DNA of 64,000 bases from Pseudomonas saudiphocaensis (lineage in GTDB: Bacteria; Pseudomonadota; Gammaproteobacteria; Pseudomonadales; Pseudomonadaceae): the NCBI RefSeq assembly GCF_000756775.1, contig NZ_CCSF01000001.1, positions 2,046,001 through 2,110,000 on the forward strand. Reading direction: 5' to 3'. The notes under the pieces were generated by a model, which did no database searches, was not told the origin of the DNA, and saw only the letters and a list, made by a program, of their open reading frames with translations. Of this stretch, positions 37,553 through 47,670 are shown piece by piece (position 1 is the stretch's first letter; each line of letters begins with the position of its first letter). A program made the position numbers and the translations under genes.

Positions 37553-39358
37553 TTAGTAGGCCAGCTCGAAATGAGCTTCGTCCATCTCCATCAGATTGTC
37601 GGCACCGGAAAGCATGGCCTCCACATGCGTACGGGTACGCGGCAGGATGCGCTGGAAGTAGAAGCGCGCCGTCTGCACCTTGGCGGTGTAGAAGCCATCG
37701 CTGTCTTCGCCGGCGGCGATCTTCTCGGACGCCACTCGTGCCATGTCGGCCCAGAAGTACGCCAGGCAGGCATAGCCGCAGTACATCAGATAATCCACCG
37801 AAGCCGCACCGACCTCGTCGCGGTTCTTCATCGCGGCCATGCCGACCTTCATAGTCAGATCGCCCCACTCCTTGTTCAGCTTGGCCAGAGGCTCGATGAA
37901 CTGCTTGATCGACTCGTTGCCTTCGTTGGCCTGGCAGAACTTGTGAACGACCTTGGTGAAGCCCTTCAGCGCTTCGCCCTGAGTCATCAGCACCTTACGG
38001 CCCAGCAAGTCCAGCGCCTGGATGCCAGTGGTGCCTTCGTACAAGCAGGAGATGCGGCTGTCGCGCACGTTCTGCTCCATGCCCCACTCGGCGATATAAC
38101 CGTGGCCACCGAAGACCTGCACACCGTGGTTGGCGGCTTCGAAGCCCACTTCGGTCATGAACGCCTTGGCGATCGGAGTGAGGAACGCGAGCATGGCGTC
38201 AGCGGCCTTGCGTTGCTCTTCGTCCTGGCTGCGCTGGGAGATGTCGACCTGCTTGGAAGCGAAGTAGAGCATCGCACGGTTGCCTTCGGCGAATGCCTTC
38301 ATGGTCAACAGCATACGACGCACGTCCGGATGCACGATGATCGGGTCGGCGGCCTTCTCAGGCGCCTTCGGGCCGGTCAGCGAACGCATCTGCAGACGCT
38401 CGCGAGCGTATTTGATGGCGCCCTGGAACGCGACCTCGGCGTGGGCCAGGCCCTGCAGAGCAGTACCCAGACGCGCCGTGTTCATAAAGGTGAACATGCA
38501 GTTCAGGCCCTTGTTCGGCGGGCCGATCAGGAAACCGGTGGCGCTGTCGAAGTTCATCACGCAGGTGGCGTTGCCGTGAATGCCCATCTTGTGCTCCAGC
38601 GAGCCACAGGACACACCGTTACGCTCGCCGACGCCGCCTTCGGCGTTGGGCAGAAACTTGGGCACGATAAACAGCGAAATGCCCTTGGTGCCTTCCGGCG
38701 CATCGGGCAGGCGAGCCAGCACGATATGGACGATGTTGTCGGCCATGTCATGTTCGCCAGCGGAGATGAAGATCTTGGTGCCGGTGACCTTGTAGCTGCC
38801 ATCGGCCTGGGGCTCGGCCTTGGTACGCAGCATGCCGAGATCGGTGCCGCAATGCGGCTCGGTCAGGCACATGGTGCCGGTCCACTCGCCGGATACCAGC
38901 TTGGTCAGGTAAGTCTGCTGCTGCTCGGGGGTGCCGTGTGCATGCAGGGTATTCATCGCACCGTGAGACAGGCCGGGGTACATGCCCCAGGACCAGTTGG
39001 CCTCACCGATCATCTCGCTCATGGCCATGCCCAGCGACTCCGGCAGACCCTGGCCGCCGTGCTCGACGTCATGGGCCAGGCTCGGCCAGCCACCTTCAAC
39101 GTACTGCTGATAGGCTTCCTTGAAGCCAGTCGGCGTCTTCACGCCGGACTCGCTCCAGGTGCAGCCTTCCGTATCGCCGACACGGTTGAGCGGCGCCAGC
39201 ACCTGCTCACAGAACTTGGCACCTTCTTCCAGGATGGCATTGACCATATCCGGGGTCGCGTCTTCGCAGCCCGGCAGGCTCTGGTAATGCGCCTCGTAGC
39301 CAAGCAATTCGTCACGTACGAAGCGGATATCGCGCAAGGGGGCCTTGTAATCGGGCAT
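37553..39358 (-). CDS. fadE: Acyl-CoA dehydrogenase (FadE-type, PsrA-controlled)
   Basis: The 601-aa FAD enzyme is a paralog of the genes at 34140 and 56463. It has [23 protein letters not shown] and the [17 protein letters not shown] segment with the probable catalytic Glu, and should oxidise medium/long-chain acyl-CoA. The ATG at 39358 gives the conserved [12 protein letters not shown] start. Two overlapping PsrA-type palindromes lie about 95-120 bp upstream. The match to PA0506 of PAO1, a known PsrA target, is by position and operator (recalled). Confidence 0.93.
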   Translation of the reverse strand: MPDYKAPLRDIRFVRDELLGYEAHYQSLPGCEDATPDMVNAILEEGAKFCEQVLAPLNRVGDTEGCTWSESGVKTPTGFKEAYQQYVEGGWPSLAHDVEHGGQGLPESLGMAMSEMIGEANWSWGMYPGLSHGAMNTLHAHGTPEQQQTYLTKLVSGEWTGTMCLTEPHCGTDLGMLRTKAEPQADGSYKVTGTKIFISAGEHDMADNIVHIVLARLPDAPEGTKGISLFIVPKFLPNAEGGVGERNGVSCGSLEHKMGIHGNATCVMNFDSATGFLIGPPNKGLNCMFTFMNTARLGTALQGLAHAEVAFQGAIKYARERLQMRSLTGPKAPEKAADPIIVHPDVRRMLLTMKAFAEGNRAMLYFASKQVDISQRSQDEEQRKAADAMLAFLTPIAKAFMTEVGFEAANHGVQVFGGHGYIAEWGMEQNVRDSRISCLYEGTTGIQALDLLGRKVLMTQGEALKGFTKVVHKFCQANEGNESIKQFIEPLAKLNKEWGDLTMKVGMAAMKNRDEVGAASVDYLMYCGYACLAYFWADMARVASEKIAAGEDSDGFYTAKVQTARFYFQRILPRTRTHVEAMLSGADNLMEMDEAHFELAY

Positions 39359-39704
39359 AGCGTAAACCTCAGCGGTGGGTTCTTTGTTCAGGTGGCTGAC
39401 GAGCCAACTTCTGATTGGATTCTTGTGACCCTTTGCGGTCGCATAACGGGTCAAACAGGCGTTTGAAACATACGTTTCGGCCTGTGCGATGTCAAGCAGT
39501 GGCCAGAACGTCGTTCTTAGACATTCCTCAAATTACAAACAGGGGCAAGAGTAGTTCGGATGGGCAGGGACTGGACCCACAACTACCAAAAGAGAGAGAC
39601 GGACGAACGTGAGCCAGCCGAGCGGTCGATTGGCAACAAAGGAGAATTAACAAGACTTAACAGCGCGGACCTTGCTCGAATCGCCAGCCATGACGGCCGG
39701 CGCT
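39359..39704. other. Intergenic region upstream of fadE
   Basis: This 346-bp gap carries the PsrA boxes at 39452-39478. An AGAAC-GTC-GTTCT dyad lies at 39505-39517. The remainder toward the small gene at 39705 shows no credible gene. Confidence 0.6.
39452..39478. promoter_or_regulatory. Two overlapping PsrA boxes upstream of fadE
   Basis: CAAAC-AGGC-GTTTG (39452-39465) and GAAAC-ATAC-GTTTC (39465-39478) share one base. Each fits the PsrA consensus (G/C)AAAC-N2-4-GTTT(G/C). PsrA is a TetR-family repressor released by long-chain fatty acids, so this site should make the dehydrogenase inducible by fatty acids. Confidence 0.85.
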
Positions 39705-39959
39705 TCAGGCGATGGTGTTGATCAGGGTTCCGAGCACCTCATCGGCACTCTGAATCATCCGCACGCCGGCCTTGGCCGCATGTTCGCCGACCTTCATCTG
39801 TACCAGCTGCTCGGTCAGCTCAACCACTTCTGCCACCGCCTGCGAATTGCTCGCGGCAGGCAGGCTGGCCTCGGCAATCGTCGCTGCGGCGTCCTCGATG
39901 CGCTGCTGCCCCACCTGAACGGCGCCGAGCCCGGAGGACATGAGACTGTTGATTTCCAT
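39705..39959 (-). CDS. Small FlgE/hook-like C-terminal-motif protein
   Basis: This 84-aa protein has an N-terminal SSGLGAVQVGQQRIEDAA helix and a C-terminal VVELTEQLVQMKVGEHAAKAG...ADEVLGTLIN. The latter strongly resembles the C-terminal helix of flagellar hook/rod proteins (ELVxMxxxxxAYxANxKxIxTADEMLGTLL). No other flagellar genes are nearby. It occupies the PA0505-like position between bioD and the fadE genes. The function is unknown; it is not a full rod or hook protein. Confidence 0.8.
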   Translation of the reverse strand: MEINSLMSSGLGAVQVGQQRIEDAAATIAEASLPAASNSQAVAEVVELTEQLVQMKVGEHAAKAGVRMIQSADEVLGTLINTIA

Positions 39960-40031
39960 AACGCAACTCCCGCTATCGACTTGCCATCATTGAAGCAGAG
40001 ACAGCGCCTCGAGACCACCACGCTGTTTAAA

Positions 40032-40712
40032 TCAGCTCAGCAAGCTGAGATCCAGCAGGCGCCCGACCTCGGCAGCGGTGGCTTGCGGCAAACGCGGCAC
40101 ACGGCCCAGGCACGGTGCGGACAGCCGCTCGTCGAGAGTCGCGAGGTTTTCCTCCAGCCGAGAAGTGGCTGGGTCGACAACATTGGCCACCCAGCCGGCC
40201 AGCTGCAGGCCATCACGCTCGATGGCCTCTGCAGTGAGTAGCGCATGATTGATGCAGCCCAGGCGCACGCCCACCACCAGAATGACCGGCAGGCCCAGCA
40301 GGATCGCCAGGTCGGACAGGTTCTCGCGACCGGCCAGCGGCACGCGCCAGCCGCCGGCGCCTTCGACCAGGGAAAAGTCCGCCTGCAGCGCCAGCACCCG
40401 CTGCACCGGCTCGGCCAGCCGGGCGGCGCTCAGTTCGATGTCGGCTTCGCGGGCGGCCAGGTGCGGGGCGATGGGCGGCTCGAAGACGAAGGGATTGATC
40501 GCCTCGTAGCGCATTGGCAGCGTGCACTCGGCCAGCAGGGCCAGGGCGTCATCGTTGCGCAAGCCTTCGGGCGTCCTCAGGCAGCCGGAGGCCACCGGCT
40601 TTGCCGCGGCAGTGCTCAGCCCCGCATGCCGTGCCGCATGCAGCAGGCCGGCGGCGATGGTGGTCTTGCCGACTTCGGTGTCGGTGCCGGTGACGAAGAA
40701 AGCCGCAGCCAT
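40032..40712 (-). CDS. bioD: Dethiobiotin synthetase
   Basis: BioD closes the ureido ring of dethiobiotin from DAPA, CO2 and ATP. The 226-aa protein has the P-loop GTDTEVGKTTIAAG near the N-terminus and the VEGAGGWRVPL segment typical of the family. The ATG at 40712 is chosen over an upstream in-frame ATG because it gives the normal N-terminus and follows the bioC stop by only 1 bp. It is the last gene of bioB-F-H-C-D. Confidence 0.95.
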   Translation of the reverse strand: MAAAFFVTGTDTEVGKTTIAAGLLHAARHAGLSTAAAKPVASGCLRTPEGLRNDDALALLAECTLPMRYEAINPFVFEPPIAPHLAAREADIELSAARLAEPVQRVLALQADFSLVEGAGGWRVPLAGRENLSDLAILLGLPVILVVGVRLGCINHALLTAEAIERDGLQLAGWVANVVDPATSRLEENLATLDERLSAPCLGRVPRLPQATAAEVGRLLDLSLLS

Positions 40713-40713
40713 C

Positions 40714-41520
40714 TCAGGATTCCTTGCGCAATACGCCATAAACCACCTGGTAGGTGGCCGGCAGCCCGAATGGCGTGCGGAACTGTTCGTAGGCGGCGAT
40801 CAGCGCGCGAATGCGCGCCGGACCGGTAAGTCCGCCCGGGCGACCGGGGTTGAGGTTGTGTGCGCCGAGGGCCTTGAGTTCGTGGGTCAGCTGGCGCAGC
40901 TCGGCGAAATGCAGCACCCGCGGCTGCACGCTGAGCTCAAGCTGCGCCAAACCACTGTCAGCGCACAGGTGCTGATAGGTGTCCAGCGTACGGAAGCGGT
41001 TGACGTGGGCAAAGCCGTCCACCGCCTGCCAGCTATCGCGCAGCTCCTGCAGAGTTCCGGCGCAGAGGCTGCTGAACGCGAATATTCCGCCGGGCCGCAA
41101 CACCCGTCTTGCCTCGCGCAGCACGGCGGGAAAGTCTTCACACCACTGCAGCGCCAGGCTGGAAAAGATCAGGTCTACGCTCCCCTCGCGCAGCGGCAGG
41201 GATTCGGCATCGCCCGCCACGAAAGCACCGGCGCCGCCCTGAGGCGCGGCATGGCGCAACATGCCTTCGGCGATATCCAGCGCTACGCCCTCGGCTTGGG
41301 GAAAACACTGCGCCAACCGGCGCGAGAAGTATCCCGTACCACAACCCAGATCGAGCCAGCGGTTAGGCTCAAGGTCATCCGGCAGGCGCTCGATCAGGGT
41401 ATTGCCGACAGCGCGCTGCAACTCGGCCACAGCATCATAGCTGGTGGCGGCACGGGAGAAGGACGCGGCGACACGACGCTTATCCGGCAGGGCCGAGTCG
41501 GAGCCAACGACATCCGTCAT
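40714..41520 (-). CDS. bioC: Malonyl-ACP O-methyltransferase
   Basis: BioC methylates malonyl-ACP with SAM to disguise the primer used for pimelate synthesis. The 268-aa class I methyltransferase has the SAM-binding [15 protein letters not shown] motif I and the [11 protein letters not shown] segment. Its start overlaps the bioH stop by four bases (ATGA), fitting translational coupling of the pimelate arm. Confidence 0.95.
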   Translation of the reverse strand: MTDVVGSDSALPDKRRVAASFSRAATSYDAVAELQRAVGNTLIERLPDDLEPNRWLDLGCGTGYFSRRLAQCFPQAEGVALDIAEGMLRHAAPQGGAGAFVAGDAESLPLREGSVDLIFSSLALQWCEDFPAVLREARRVLRPGGIFAFSSLCAGTLQELRDSWQAVDGFAHVNRFRTLDTYQHLCADSGLAQLELSVQPRVLHFAELRQLTHELKALGAHNLNPGRPGGLTGPARIRALIAAYEQFRTPFGLPATYQVVYGVLRKES

Positions 41521-42239
41521 GCCGCATACCCTTGAATGAAGTTGGCGACCAGCACCGCCAACTCATCGGCCCGCTCCAGCGGCAGCGCATGACTGGCCTT
41601 GGGCATGACCTCGACGCGGGTGCCGGGCAGCCAGTTGCGCAGCGCGCCCGCGGCAGCCACCGGCACCAGTGCATCCGCTTCGGCAAACACATGCAGCTGC
41701 GGCCCGAAGTAGCCAAGCAGCGCTTCACGCCCATCCAGTTTCGCCAGCAGTTGCAGGCCGGCGTCGAGCACCGCCACGGGCGATTGCAATTGGCTGACCT
41801 GAAGTTGCCGGCTTAGGGTGCGCACATCGACGGCGCCGCGGCTGCACAACGAGCAAAAGCGTTTGAGGGTCTGCTCGGCATCGAGGCGAAAGGCTTCATG
41901 GAAGGTATCGAAAGCCTCTGCCGGCATCGCTTCGGGCCACTGCCCGCAAGCACGGAAGCAGGGATTGCTGGCGAAGGTAATCAGGCCGGGACAGGTATCG
42001 ACGCGACGCGCTGCCAACTTACTCGCCAGCATGCCGCCCAATGACCAGCCTGCGAGCCAGGCATCACGCGGCAGATGGCGGTCAAGTTCATCCAGCCAGG
42101 CATCGGCATCAGCCAGCTCCGGCAGCGGAGCGATGGTTACGTCGAGGTTCGGTAATTGCTCGCCCAGCGCATCGCAGAGCGGCTGCAGCGCCGCCGTACC
42201 GAAAGCCCAGCCGGGCAGCAGGATCAGCTGAATGGACAT
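41517..42239 (-). CDS. bioH: Pimeloyl-ACP methyl ester esterase
   Basis: BioH removes the methyl group from pimeloyl-ACP methyl ester, ending chain growth. The 240-aa alpha/beta hydrolase has the nucleophile elbow GWSLGGML and a late SHALPLE with the likely catalytic His. The ATG at 42239 is chosen because it gives the IQLILLPGW start and follows the bioF stop by 2 bp; an upstream ATG lies within bioF. Confidence 0.95.
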   Translation of the reverse strand: MSIQLILLPGWAFGTAALQPLCDALGEQLPNLDVTIAPLPELADADAWLDELDRHLPRDAWLAGWSLGGMLASKLAARRVDTCPGLITFASNPCFRACGQWPEAMPAEAFDTFHEAFRLDAEQTLKRFCSLCSRGAVDVRTLSRQLQVSQLQSPVAVLDAGLQLLAKLDGREALLGYFGPQLHVFAEADALVPVAAAGALRNWLPGTRVEVMPKASHALPLERADELAVLVANFIQGYAA

Positions 42240-42241
42240 TG

Positions 42242-43411
42242 TCAGGGTTCCTCGGCCAAAGAATTCCAGCATTCGGCCAAAGCATCCAGCAGATGTTCCA
42301 CGTGCGCCTGGTTATGCGACGCACTGAAGGTGACCCGCAGTCGCGCACTGCCGGCCGGCACCGTCGGCGGACGGATGGCACCGACCAGAATGCCGCGCTC
42401 GCGCAGCGCTGCCGAGAGCTTCAGAGCACGCTCACTGCTGCCGACGATGATCGGCTGAATCGGGGTCGGGCTGTCCACCAGGCTCAGGCCGATCTCTGCG
42501 GCACCCCGACGGAAACGGGCGATCAGCTGACTCAAATGCTCACGCCGCCAGTGCTCGCTCCGCAGCAACTCAAGGCTTTTCAGGGTGGCGCAGGCGACGG
42601 CCGGTGGCTGGCTGGTTGTATAGATGTAGGGCCGGGCAAACTGGATCAGCGTCTCGATCAGCTCCTCGCTGCCGGCAACGAAGGCACCGGCCGTACCAAA
42701 GGCCTTGCCCAGCGTGCCGACCAGCACCGGCACTTCATCGATACCCAGCCCGAAATGCTCGACGATACCGCCACCGGTCGCACCCAGCGGACCAAAACCA
42801 TGGGCATCATCGACCACCACCCAGGCATTGCGCTGCCGCGCGGCGGCGCAGATCGCCGGCAGATCGGCCAGGTCGCCGTCCATACTGAACACACCGTCGG
42901 TCACCACCAAGGTATTGCCAACGGCCTTTTCCAGACGCTTGGCCAGGCTCGCGGCATCGTTATGCAGGTAGCGCGAGAAACGCGCGCCGGAGAGCAGGCC
43001 GGCATCCAGCAGCGAAGCATGATTGAGACGGTCTTCCAGTACCGTATCGCCCTGTCCCACCAGTGCGGTGACGGCGGCCAGATTGGCCATATAGCCGGTT
43101 GAGAACAGCAGCGCGCGCGGCCGGCCCGTGAAGGCAGCCAGTGCTTCTTCCAGTTCGTGATGTGGTGAGCTATGGCCGATCACCAGATGCGACGCACCGC
43201 CACCGACGCCCCACTTATCCGCACCATCGCGCATCGCCTGGATCACCTGGGGATGGTTGGCAAGCCCCAGGTAATCGTTGGAACAGAAGGCCAGCAGCCG
43301 TTCGCCATCGACCAGCACTTCCGGCTGCTGCGGAGTTTCCAGCAATGGACGCTGGCGGTAGAGATGCTCGGCGCGGCGTGCGGCCAGGCGAGAGGCGAGA
43401 TCGAAACTCAT
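42242..43411 (-). CDS. bioF: 8-amino-7-oxononanoate synthase
   Basis: BioF condenses pimeloyl-ACP with alanine using PLP. The 389-aa alpha-oxoamine synthase shows [13 protein letters not shown], the [10 protein letters not shown] segment and [11 protein letters not shown] with the PLP lysine. A 120-bp gap with a strong hairpin repeat separates it from bioB, unlike the tight joins of the genes that follow it in the operon. Confidence 0.96.
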   Translation of the reverse strand: MSFDLASRLAARRAEHLYRQRPLLETPQQPEVLVDGERLLAFCSNDYLGLANHPQVIQAMRDGADKWGVGGGASHLVIGHSSPHHELEEALAAFTGRPRALLFSTGYMANLAAVTALVGQGDTVLEDRLNHASLLDAGLLSGARFSRYLHNDAASLAKRLEKAVGNTLVVTDGVFSMDGDLADLPAICAAARQRNAWVVVDDAHGFGPLGATGGGIVEHFGLGIDEVPVLVGTLGKAFGTAGAFVAGSEELIETLIQFARPYIYTTSQPPAVACATLKSLELLRSEHWRREHLSQLIARFRRGAAEIGLSLVDSPTPIQPIIVGSSERALKLSAALRERGILVGAIRPPTVPAGSARLRVTFSASHNQAHVEHLLDALAECWNSLAEEP

Positions 43412-43427
43412 GAAAGCACCGCAAACA

Positions 43428-43520
43428 GGTGGATAACCGCAAGCGGGTTATCCACCCTACGAAAAGGTTGGGCGAGCGTAGGGTGGATAGGGGCGCGCAA
43501 CTGGCGCTTTATCCATCCAC
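43428..43520. repeat. GTAGGGTGGAT-family repeat in the bio operon
   Basis: GGTGGATAACCGC (43428-43440) and GCGGGTTATCCACC (43443-43456) form a near-perfect hairpin. A second GTAGGGTGGATA...TATCCATCCACC pair extends to 43520. Related motifs recur near 46583-46612 and 46735-46746, so this is a dispersed repeat family. It sits between bioB and bioF and could modulate downstream expression. Confidence 0.65.
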
Positions 43521-43531
43521 CATGCAAGTGA

Positions 43532-44587
43532 TCAGACCGCCGCGTTATAGAACAGCTTCGAGTCGCGCTGTTCCAGCAGCGCCTGCTCGATGGCCGCCTG
43601 ATGCACTTCGTCGTCGTGCTCGTGGCGCTCTTCGGGCTGGATGCCGAGACGCTTGAACAGCTGCATATCCTTGTCGGCCTGGGGGTTGGCGGTGGTCAGC
43701 AGTTTCTCGCCGTAGAAGATCGAGTTGGCGCCGGCAAGGAAGGCCAGGGCCTGCATCTGCTCGTTCATCTGCTCGCGGCCGGCTGACAGCCGCACGTGGG
43801 ACTTGGGCATCATGATCCGCGCTACCGCCAGCATGCGGATAAAGTCGAAGGGATCCACGTCCTGCTCTTCAGCCAGGGGCGTACCCTTGACCTTGACCAG
43901 CATGTTGATCGGCACACTTTCCGGGTGCTCCGGCAGATTCGCCAGCTGGATCAGCAGACCGGCGCGGTCGTCCAGCGACTCGCCCATGCCGAGGATACCG
44001 CCGGAGCAGATCTTCATGCCCGCCTCGCGCACGTAGCTCAACGTCTCCAGACGGTCGGCGTAAGTGCGGGTAGTGATGATATTGCCGTAGAACTCCGGCG
44101 AGGTATCCAGGTTGTGGTTGTAGTAATCGAGACCGGCAGCCGCCAGAGCGCGGGTCTGCTCCTGGTCCAGCTTGCCGAGGGTCATGCAGGTTTCCAGGCC
44201 CAGCGCTTTCACGCCTTCTACCATTTTCAGTACGTAGGGCATGTCCTTGGCCGACGGATGCTTCCAGGCGGCGCCCATGCAGAAGCGCGTCGAGCCGATG
44301 GCCTTGGCTTCGGCTGCCGCCTCCAGCACCTTTTGCACTTCCATCAGCTTTTCTTTGTCCAGGCCGGTGTTGTAGTGGCCTGACTGCGGGCAGTACTTGC
44401 AGTCTTCCGGACAGGCGCCGGTCTTGATCGACAGCAGGGTGGAAACCTGCACGCGGTTGGCGTCGAAGTGCTGGCGGTGCACGCTCTGCGCCTGGAACAG
44501 CAAATCGTTGAACGGCTGCAGGAAGAGCGCCTTGACCTCGGCGAGAGTCCAGTCGTGACGCGTGGCGCAAGCGGCAGTGGCGCTCAT
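43532..44587 (-). CDS. bioB: Biotin synthase
   Basis: BioB inserts sulfur into dethiobiotin by radical SAM chemistry. The 351-aa protein has the radical SAM cluster motif [10 protein letters not shown] binding the [4Fe-4S] centre. Conserved downstream segments include [14 protein letters not shown] and SAGREQM. The ATG at 44587, with AAGGA upstream, gives the family N-terminus. It is the first gene of the operon and is controlled by the BirA box in the bioB-comF gap. Confidence 0.97.
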   Translation of the reverse strand: MSATAACATRHDWTLAEVKALFLQPFNDLLFQAQSVHRQHFDANRVQVSTLLSIKTGACPEDCKYCPQSGHYNTGLDKEKLMEVQKVLEAAAEAKAIGSTRFCMGAAWKHPSAKDMPYVLKMVEGVKALGLETCMTLGKLDQEQTRALAAAGLDYYNHNLDTSPEFYGNIITTRTYADRLETLSYVREAGMKICSGGILGMGESLDDRAGLLIQLANLPEHPESVPINMLVKVKGTPLAEEQDVDPFDFIRMLAVARIMMPKSHVRLSAGREQMNEQMQALAFLAGANSIFYGEKLLTTANPQADKDMQLFKRLGIQPEERHEHDDEVHQAAIEQALLEQRDSKLFYNAAV

Positions 44588-44648
44588 GGGGCATTCCTTG
44601 TACATAGGGTTTGGCACGGAGGCGAAATGGTTAGCCAAGTCAGACAAG

Positions 44649-44680
44649 CTGTCAACCAGGAAAGGAATCATGGTTTACAA
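44649..44680. promoter_or_regulatory. BirA box between bioB and comF
   Basis: Read on the minus strand, TTGTAAACC is followed by 14 bp and then GGTTGACAG. This fits the BirA biotin-operator consensus TTGTAAACC-N14-16-GGTTTACAA with two mismatches in the right arm. The right arm contains TTGACA, a likely bioB -35 element. The left arm overlaps the comF ATG at 44670. Confidence 0.85.
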
Positions 44681-45380
44681 CTGGTTAAATATCGAACAAT
44701 TCTGTTTGCTTTGCGATGAGCGCTGCGACCCCGAGCATTCGCTATGTGGCGCCTGCGAAGCCGACCTTCCGTGGCTCGGCCCGCAATGCACGGTCTGCGC
44801 GTTGCCGCTGCACGCGGGCGGCCTGATCTGCGGCCAATGCCTGAAACGTCCACCTGCGTTCGATCAAGTCGTAGCGCCCTGGCGCTTCGACTTCCCCATC
44901 GACAGCCTGATCAACCGCTTCAAGCACCAGTCGCGCTGGCCGTTCGGGCGACTGCTGGCAGAGTTACTGGCGCGGCACATGCAACATCTTTTCGACGACG
45001 CCGGCCTGCCTCGCCCGAGCGCCCTGCTCCCGGTGCCGCTGGCGCGCAAGCGTCTGCGCCAGCGTGGCTTCAACCAGGCCAGGATGCTCGCCGACTGGCT
45101 GAGCCCCGAATTGCGGATTCCGGTGCGCAACGAACTGCTGCAACGCACCCTGGACACGCCGGCACAGCAGCAACTGGATGCCGCCGGGCGTCGTCGCAAC
45201 CTGCGCCAGGCATTCGCCCTGCCTGATAAGAAGCCGCTGCACGATCAACACCTGGCCATCATCGATGACGTGCTCACCACCGGCGCCACGGCCGAAGCCC
45301 TGGCCCGCCTGCTGAAGCGGGCCGGCGCGGCGCGGGTGGATATCTACTGCCTGGCGCGTACGCCAAAGCCGGGGGATTAG
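44670..45380 (+). CDS. comF: ComF-family phosphoribosyltransferase-like protein
   Basis: The 236-aa ComF/GntX-family protein has an N-terminal zinc-ribbon-like pair of Cys clusters ([20 protein letters not shown]). A C-terminal phosphoribosyltransferase-type domain carries [15 protein letters not shown]. ComF is linked to DNA uptake in naturally competent bacteria. The ATG at 44670 follows AGGAAAGGA. The start and ribosome binding site lie inside the BirA box, so biotin could also affect this gene. A GCGGCC/GGCCGC hairpin lies just past the stop. Confidence 0.9.
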   Translation: MVYNWLNIEQFCLLCDERCDPEHSLCGACEADLPWLGPQCTVCALPLHAGGLICGQCLKRPPAFDQVVAPWRFDFPIDSLINRFKHQSRWPFGRLLAELLARHMQHLFDDAGLPRPSALLPVPLARKRLRQRGFNQARMLADWLSPELRIPVRNELLQRTLDTPAQQQLDAAGRRRNLRQAFALPDKKPLHDQHLAIIDDVLTTGATAEALARLLKRAGAARVDIYCLARTPKPGD

Positions 45381-45554
45381 GGGCTCCAGAGCGGCCTCGG
45401 CCGCGAGCTTTAACTTGAGTTTCGGCACCAAGCCCCGCTAGAAGCTCGTGGATAAATCCGCTCTAACATCGCCCATGGACCAACCAGCCACGGGCTCAGC
45501 CTTGTTTAACTCCGCAGCTGCAATACACTGATCGGCCCATTCACGGAGCCGACC

Positions 45555-46529
45555 ATGAGCCATCCCTTTGACACTCTCACGCCGGACCTTGTGCTCGATG
45601 CCGTGGAGAGTGCCGGCTACATCAGTGATGCGCGGGTATTGGCACTGAACAGCTACGAAAACCGTGTTTATCAGGTGGGCATCGAGGACGAAACACCGCT
45701 GATTGCGAAGTTCTACCGTCCCGACCGCTGGAGCAACGAGGCCATCCTCGAAGAGCACCAGTTCAGCCTGGAACTGGCCGAGCGGGAAATTCCCGTGGTG
45801 GCACCGCTATCGCGTGACGGCAAGACCCTGTTCGAGCATGCAGGTTTTCGCTTTGCGCTGTTCCCCCGGCGCGGCGGGCGTGCGCCCGAGCCGGGCAATC
45901 TCGACCAGCTCTACCGCCTCGGGCAGCTGCTAGGACGCATGCATGCGGTCAGCGCCAGCCGCCCCTTCGAGCACCGCCAGACCCTCGACGCGCAAAGCTT
46001 CGGCCACGACTCCCTGGCCACGCTGCTGGACGGCAACTTCATCCCGAAGAGCCTGCTGCCGGCTTACGAATCCGTGGCGCGTGATCTGCTCAAGCGGGTC
46101 GATGATGTATTTGCGCAGACCGACTTTCAGCCGATCCGCCTGCATGGCGATTGCCACCCAGGCAACATCCTCGCCCGCGACGACGCCTTTTATCTGGTCG
46201 ATCTGGATGACTGCCGCATGGGGCCGTCGGTGCAGGACATCTGGATGATGCTTGCCGGCGAACGCCACGAGCGCCTCGGACAACTGTCTGAACTGGTGGA
46301 TGGCTACAACGAGTTCCACGACTTCGCCCCACGCGAACTGCCGCTCATCGAAGCCCTGCGTGCCCTGCGCCTGCTGCACTACAGCGCCTGGCTGGCGCGC
46401 CGCTGGGATGACCCGGCCTTCCCAATGAGCTTTCCCTGGTTCGGCAGCGAGCGCTACTGGGGCGATCAGGTGCTGATCCTGCGCGAGCAGATTTCGGCGC
46501 TGCAGGAAGAGCCGCTGAAGCTGTTTTAA
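45555..46529 (+). CDS. srkA: Stress-response Ser/Thr kinase SrkA (YihE/RdoA)
   Basis: The 324-aa aminoglycoside-kinase-fold protein matches the SrkA/YihE family. It has ENRVYQVG, the ATP lysine in LIAKFYRP, the catalytic loop LHGDCHPGNIL and metal site LVDLDDCRMGP. In E. coli this kinase protects against envelope and oxidative stress and programmed death. A GGCACGG/CCGTGCC hairpin follows the stop. Confidence 0.9.
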   Translation: MSHPFDTLTPDLVLDAVESAGYISDARVLALNSYENRVYQVGIEDETPLIAKFYRPDRWSNEAILEEHQFSLELAEREIPVVAPLSRDGKTLFEHAGFRFALFPRRGGRAPEPGNLDQLYRLGQLLGRMHAVSASRPFEHRQTLDAQSFGHDSLATLLDGNFIPKSLLPAYESVARDLLKRVDDVFAQTDFQPIRLHGDCHPGNILARDDAFYLVDLDDCRMGPSVQDIWMMLAGERHERLGQLSELVDGYNEFHDFAPRELPLIEALRALRLLHYSAWLARRWDDPAFPMSFPWFGSERYWGDQVLILREQISALQEEPLKLF

Positions 46530-46827
46530 CGGGCACGGTTTTGGGTTCCGTGCCGTGATGGACCGCCACCCGGTGGGTCGTCGGTGGATCGGTGAAGCGT
46601 GATCCACCCTACCTCACCGCACCGTCGCACCCGGCGAGGCAGCAGCGTTGCGTTGGGTGGAAGACGGCGAAGCCTTTCCACGCATCACTTCCAGGTTACT
46701 CGCTGCTTTAATCGGCCCAGCGCGTATCGTCTTGCGTAGGGTGGATGTCGCTTTTTACATACACCTTCGCCTCCCGGGCTCCCCACGGTGGATCGCCAAC
46801 CGCCCGACCGCTAACGCGCGATAAACC
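46530..46827. other. Repeat-rich gap between srkA and rlmJ
   Basis: No gene was seen here. The gap holds a GGCACGG/CCGTGCC hairpin just after srkA, a GGTGGATC/GATCCACC pair at 46583-46608, and a GTAGGGTGGAT motif at 46735. These are degenerate members of the dispersed repeat also found at 43428-43520. Confidence 0.6.
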
Positions 46828-47670
46828 CTACGCCTGCTTTTCTTCGACCAACCAATCCAGCCGCCAGCCGCCTTCGCTCTGTGCCAGCTGCTTGGCCAAC
46901 CAGGGCAGCAGTTCGCGCAGTTCCTCTTCCAGCCCCCAAGGCGGATTGCTGATGGCCAGCCCTGAGCCATTGAGGCGCTGAGCGTCATCGGCCGGGTGCA
47001 CGTAGAGTTCGGCGCGCAACAACTTGGGCGCGCCGCTGCGTGAGAGATCCTGGTAGAAACGCTTGAGCTGGCGCTCGTCCTTGATCGGATACCAGATCAC
47101 GCCGATGGTCTGGCGCATTCGGCCCAGCGCTTCCTTGAGTGCCGTCACGCAGCGGCTGAGTTCGTCGGCCTGCTCGAACGGCGGGTCGATCAGCAGCACC
47201 ACGCGCTTTTCCCGCGTCGGCATCAGCGCCCGTGGCACGTGCCAGCCTTCACCCAGGTGCACGACGACGCGCTCGTCGGCCATGTTGTCCTTGAGCAGGC
47301 GCCCGTCTTCGGGATGCTTTTCGTTGAGCTGCAGCCGATCCTGTTCTCGGCTCAACCGCCGCGCCAGCTCGGGCGAGCCGGGGTAATAACGCAGCTCGTC
47401 ATCGCTGTTGAGCGAGCGGATCACGCCAAGATAATCATCGAGCATTGCCGGACGCGCCTCGGCATTCCAGATGCGCTCGATGCCCTGCTGCCACTCGCCG
47501 GTGCGGCTGGCCTGGTCGCCCGCCAGATCGTAAAGGCCGATTCCGGCATGGCTGTCGAGGTAGGCAAAAGGCGCCTCCTTGCGCGACAACAGAGCAAAGA
47601 TGCGGCTCAGGACCAGGTGTTTGAACACGTCGGCATGATTGCCGGCATGGAAGGCGTGGCGGTAGTTCAT
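46828..47670 (-). CDS. rlmJ: 23S rRNA (adenine2030-N6)-methyltransferase
   Basis: RlmJ methylates A2030 of 23S rRNA with SAM. The 280-aa protein has the family start MNYRHAFHAGNHADVFKH and the catalytic DPPFE motif of N6-adenine methyltransferases. Late conserved parts include SNPPWGLEEEL. It is convergent with srkA and divergent from the nitronate monooxygenase gene, with about 119 bp between starts. Confidence 0.95.
   Translation of the reverse strand: MNYRHAFHAGNHADVFKHLVLSRIFALLSRKEAPFAYLDSHAGIGLYDLAGDQASRTGEWQQGIERIWNAEARPAMLDDYLGVIRSLNSDDELRYYPGSPELARRLSREQDRLQLNEKHPEDGRLLKDNMADERVVVHLGEGWHVPRALMPTREKRVVLLIDPPFEQADELSRCVTALKEALGRMRQTIGVIWYPIKDERQLKRFYQDLSRSGAPKLLRAELYVHPADDAQRLNGSGLAISNPPWGLEEELRELLPWLAKQLAQSEGGWRLDWLVEEKQA

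Noticed and set aside
44562-44669. 36-residue N-terminal extension of comF
   Set aside because: It runs back into bioB and has no ComF-like sequence; the ATG at 44670 has a strong RBS.
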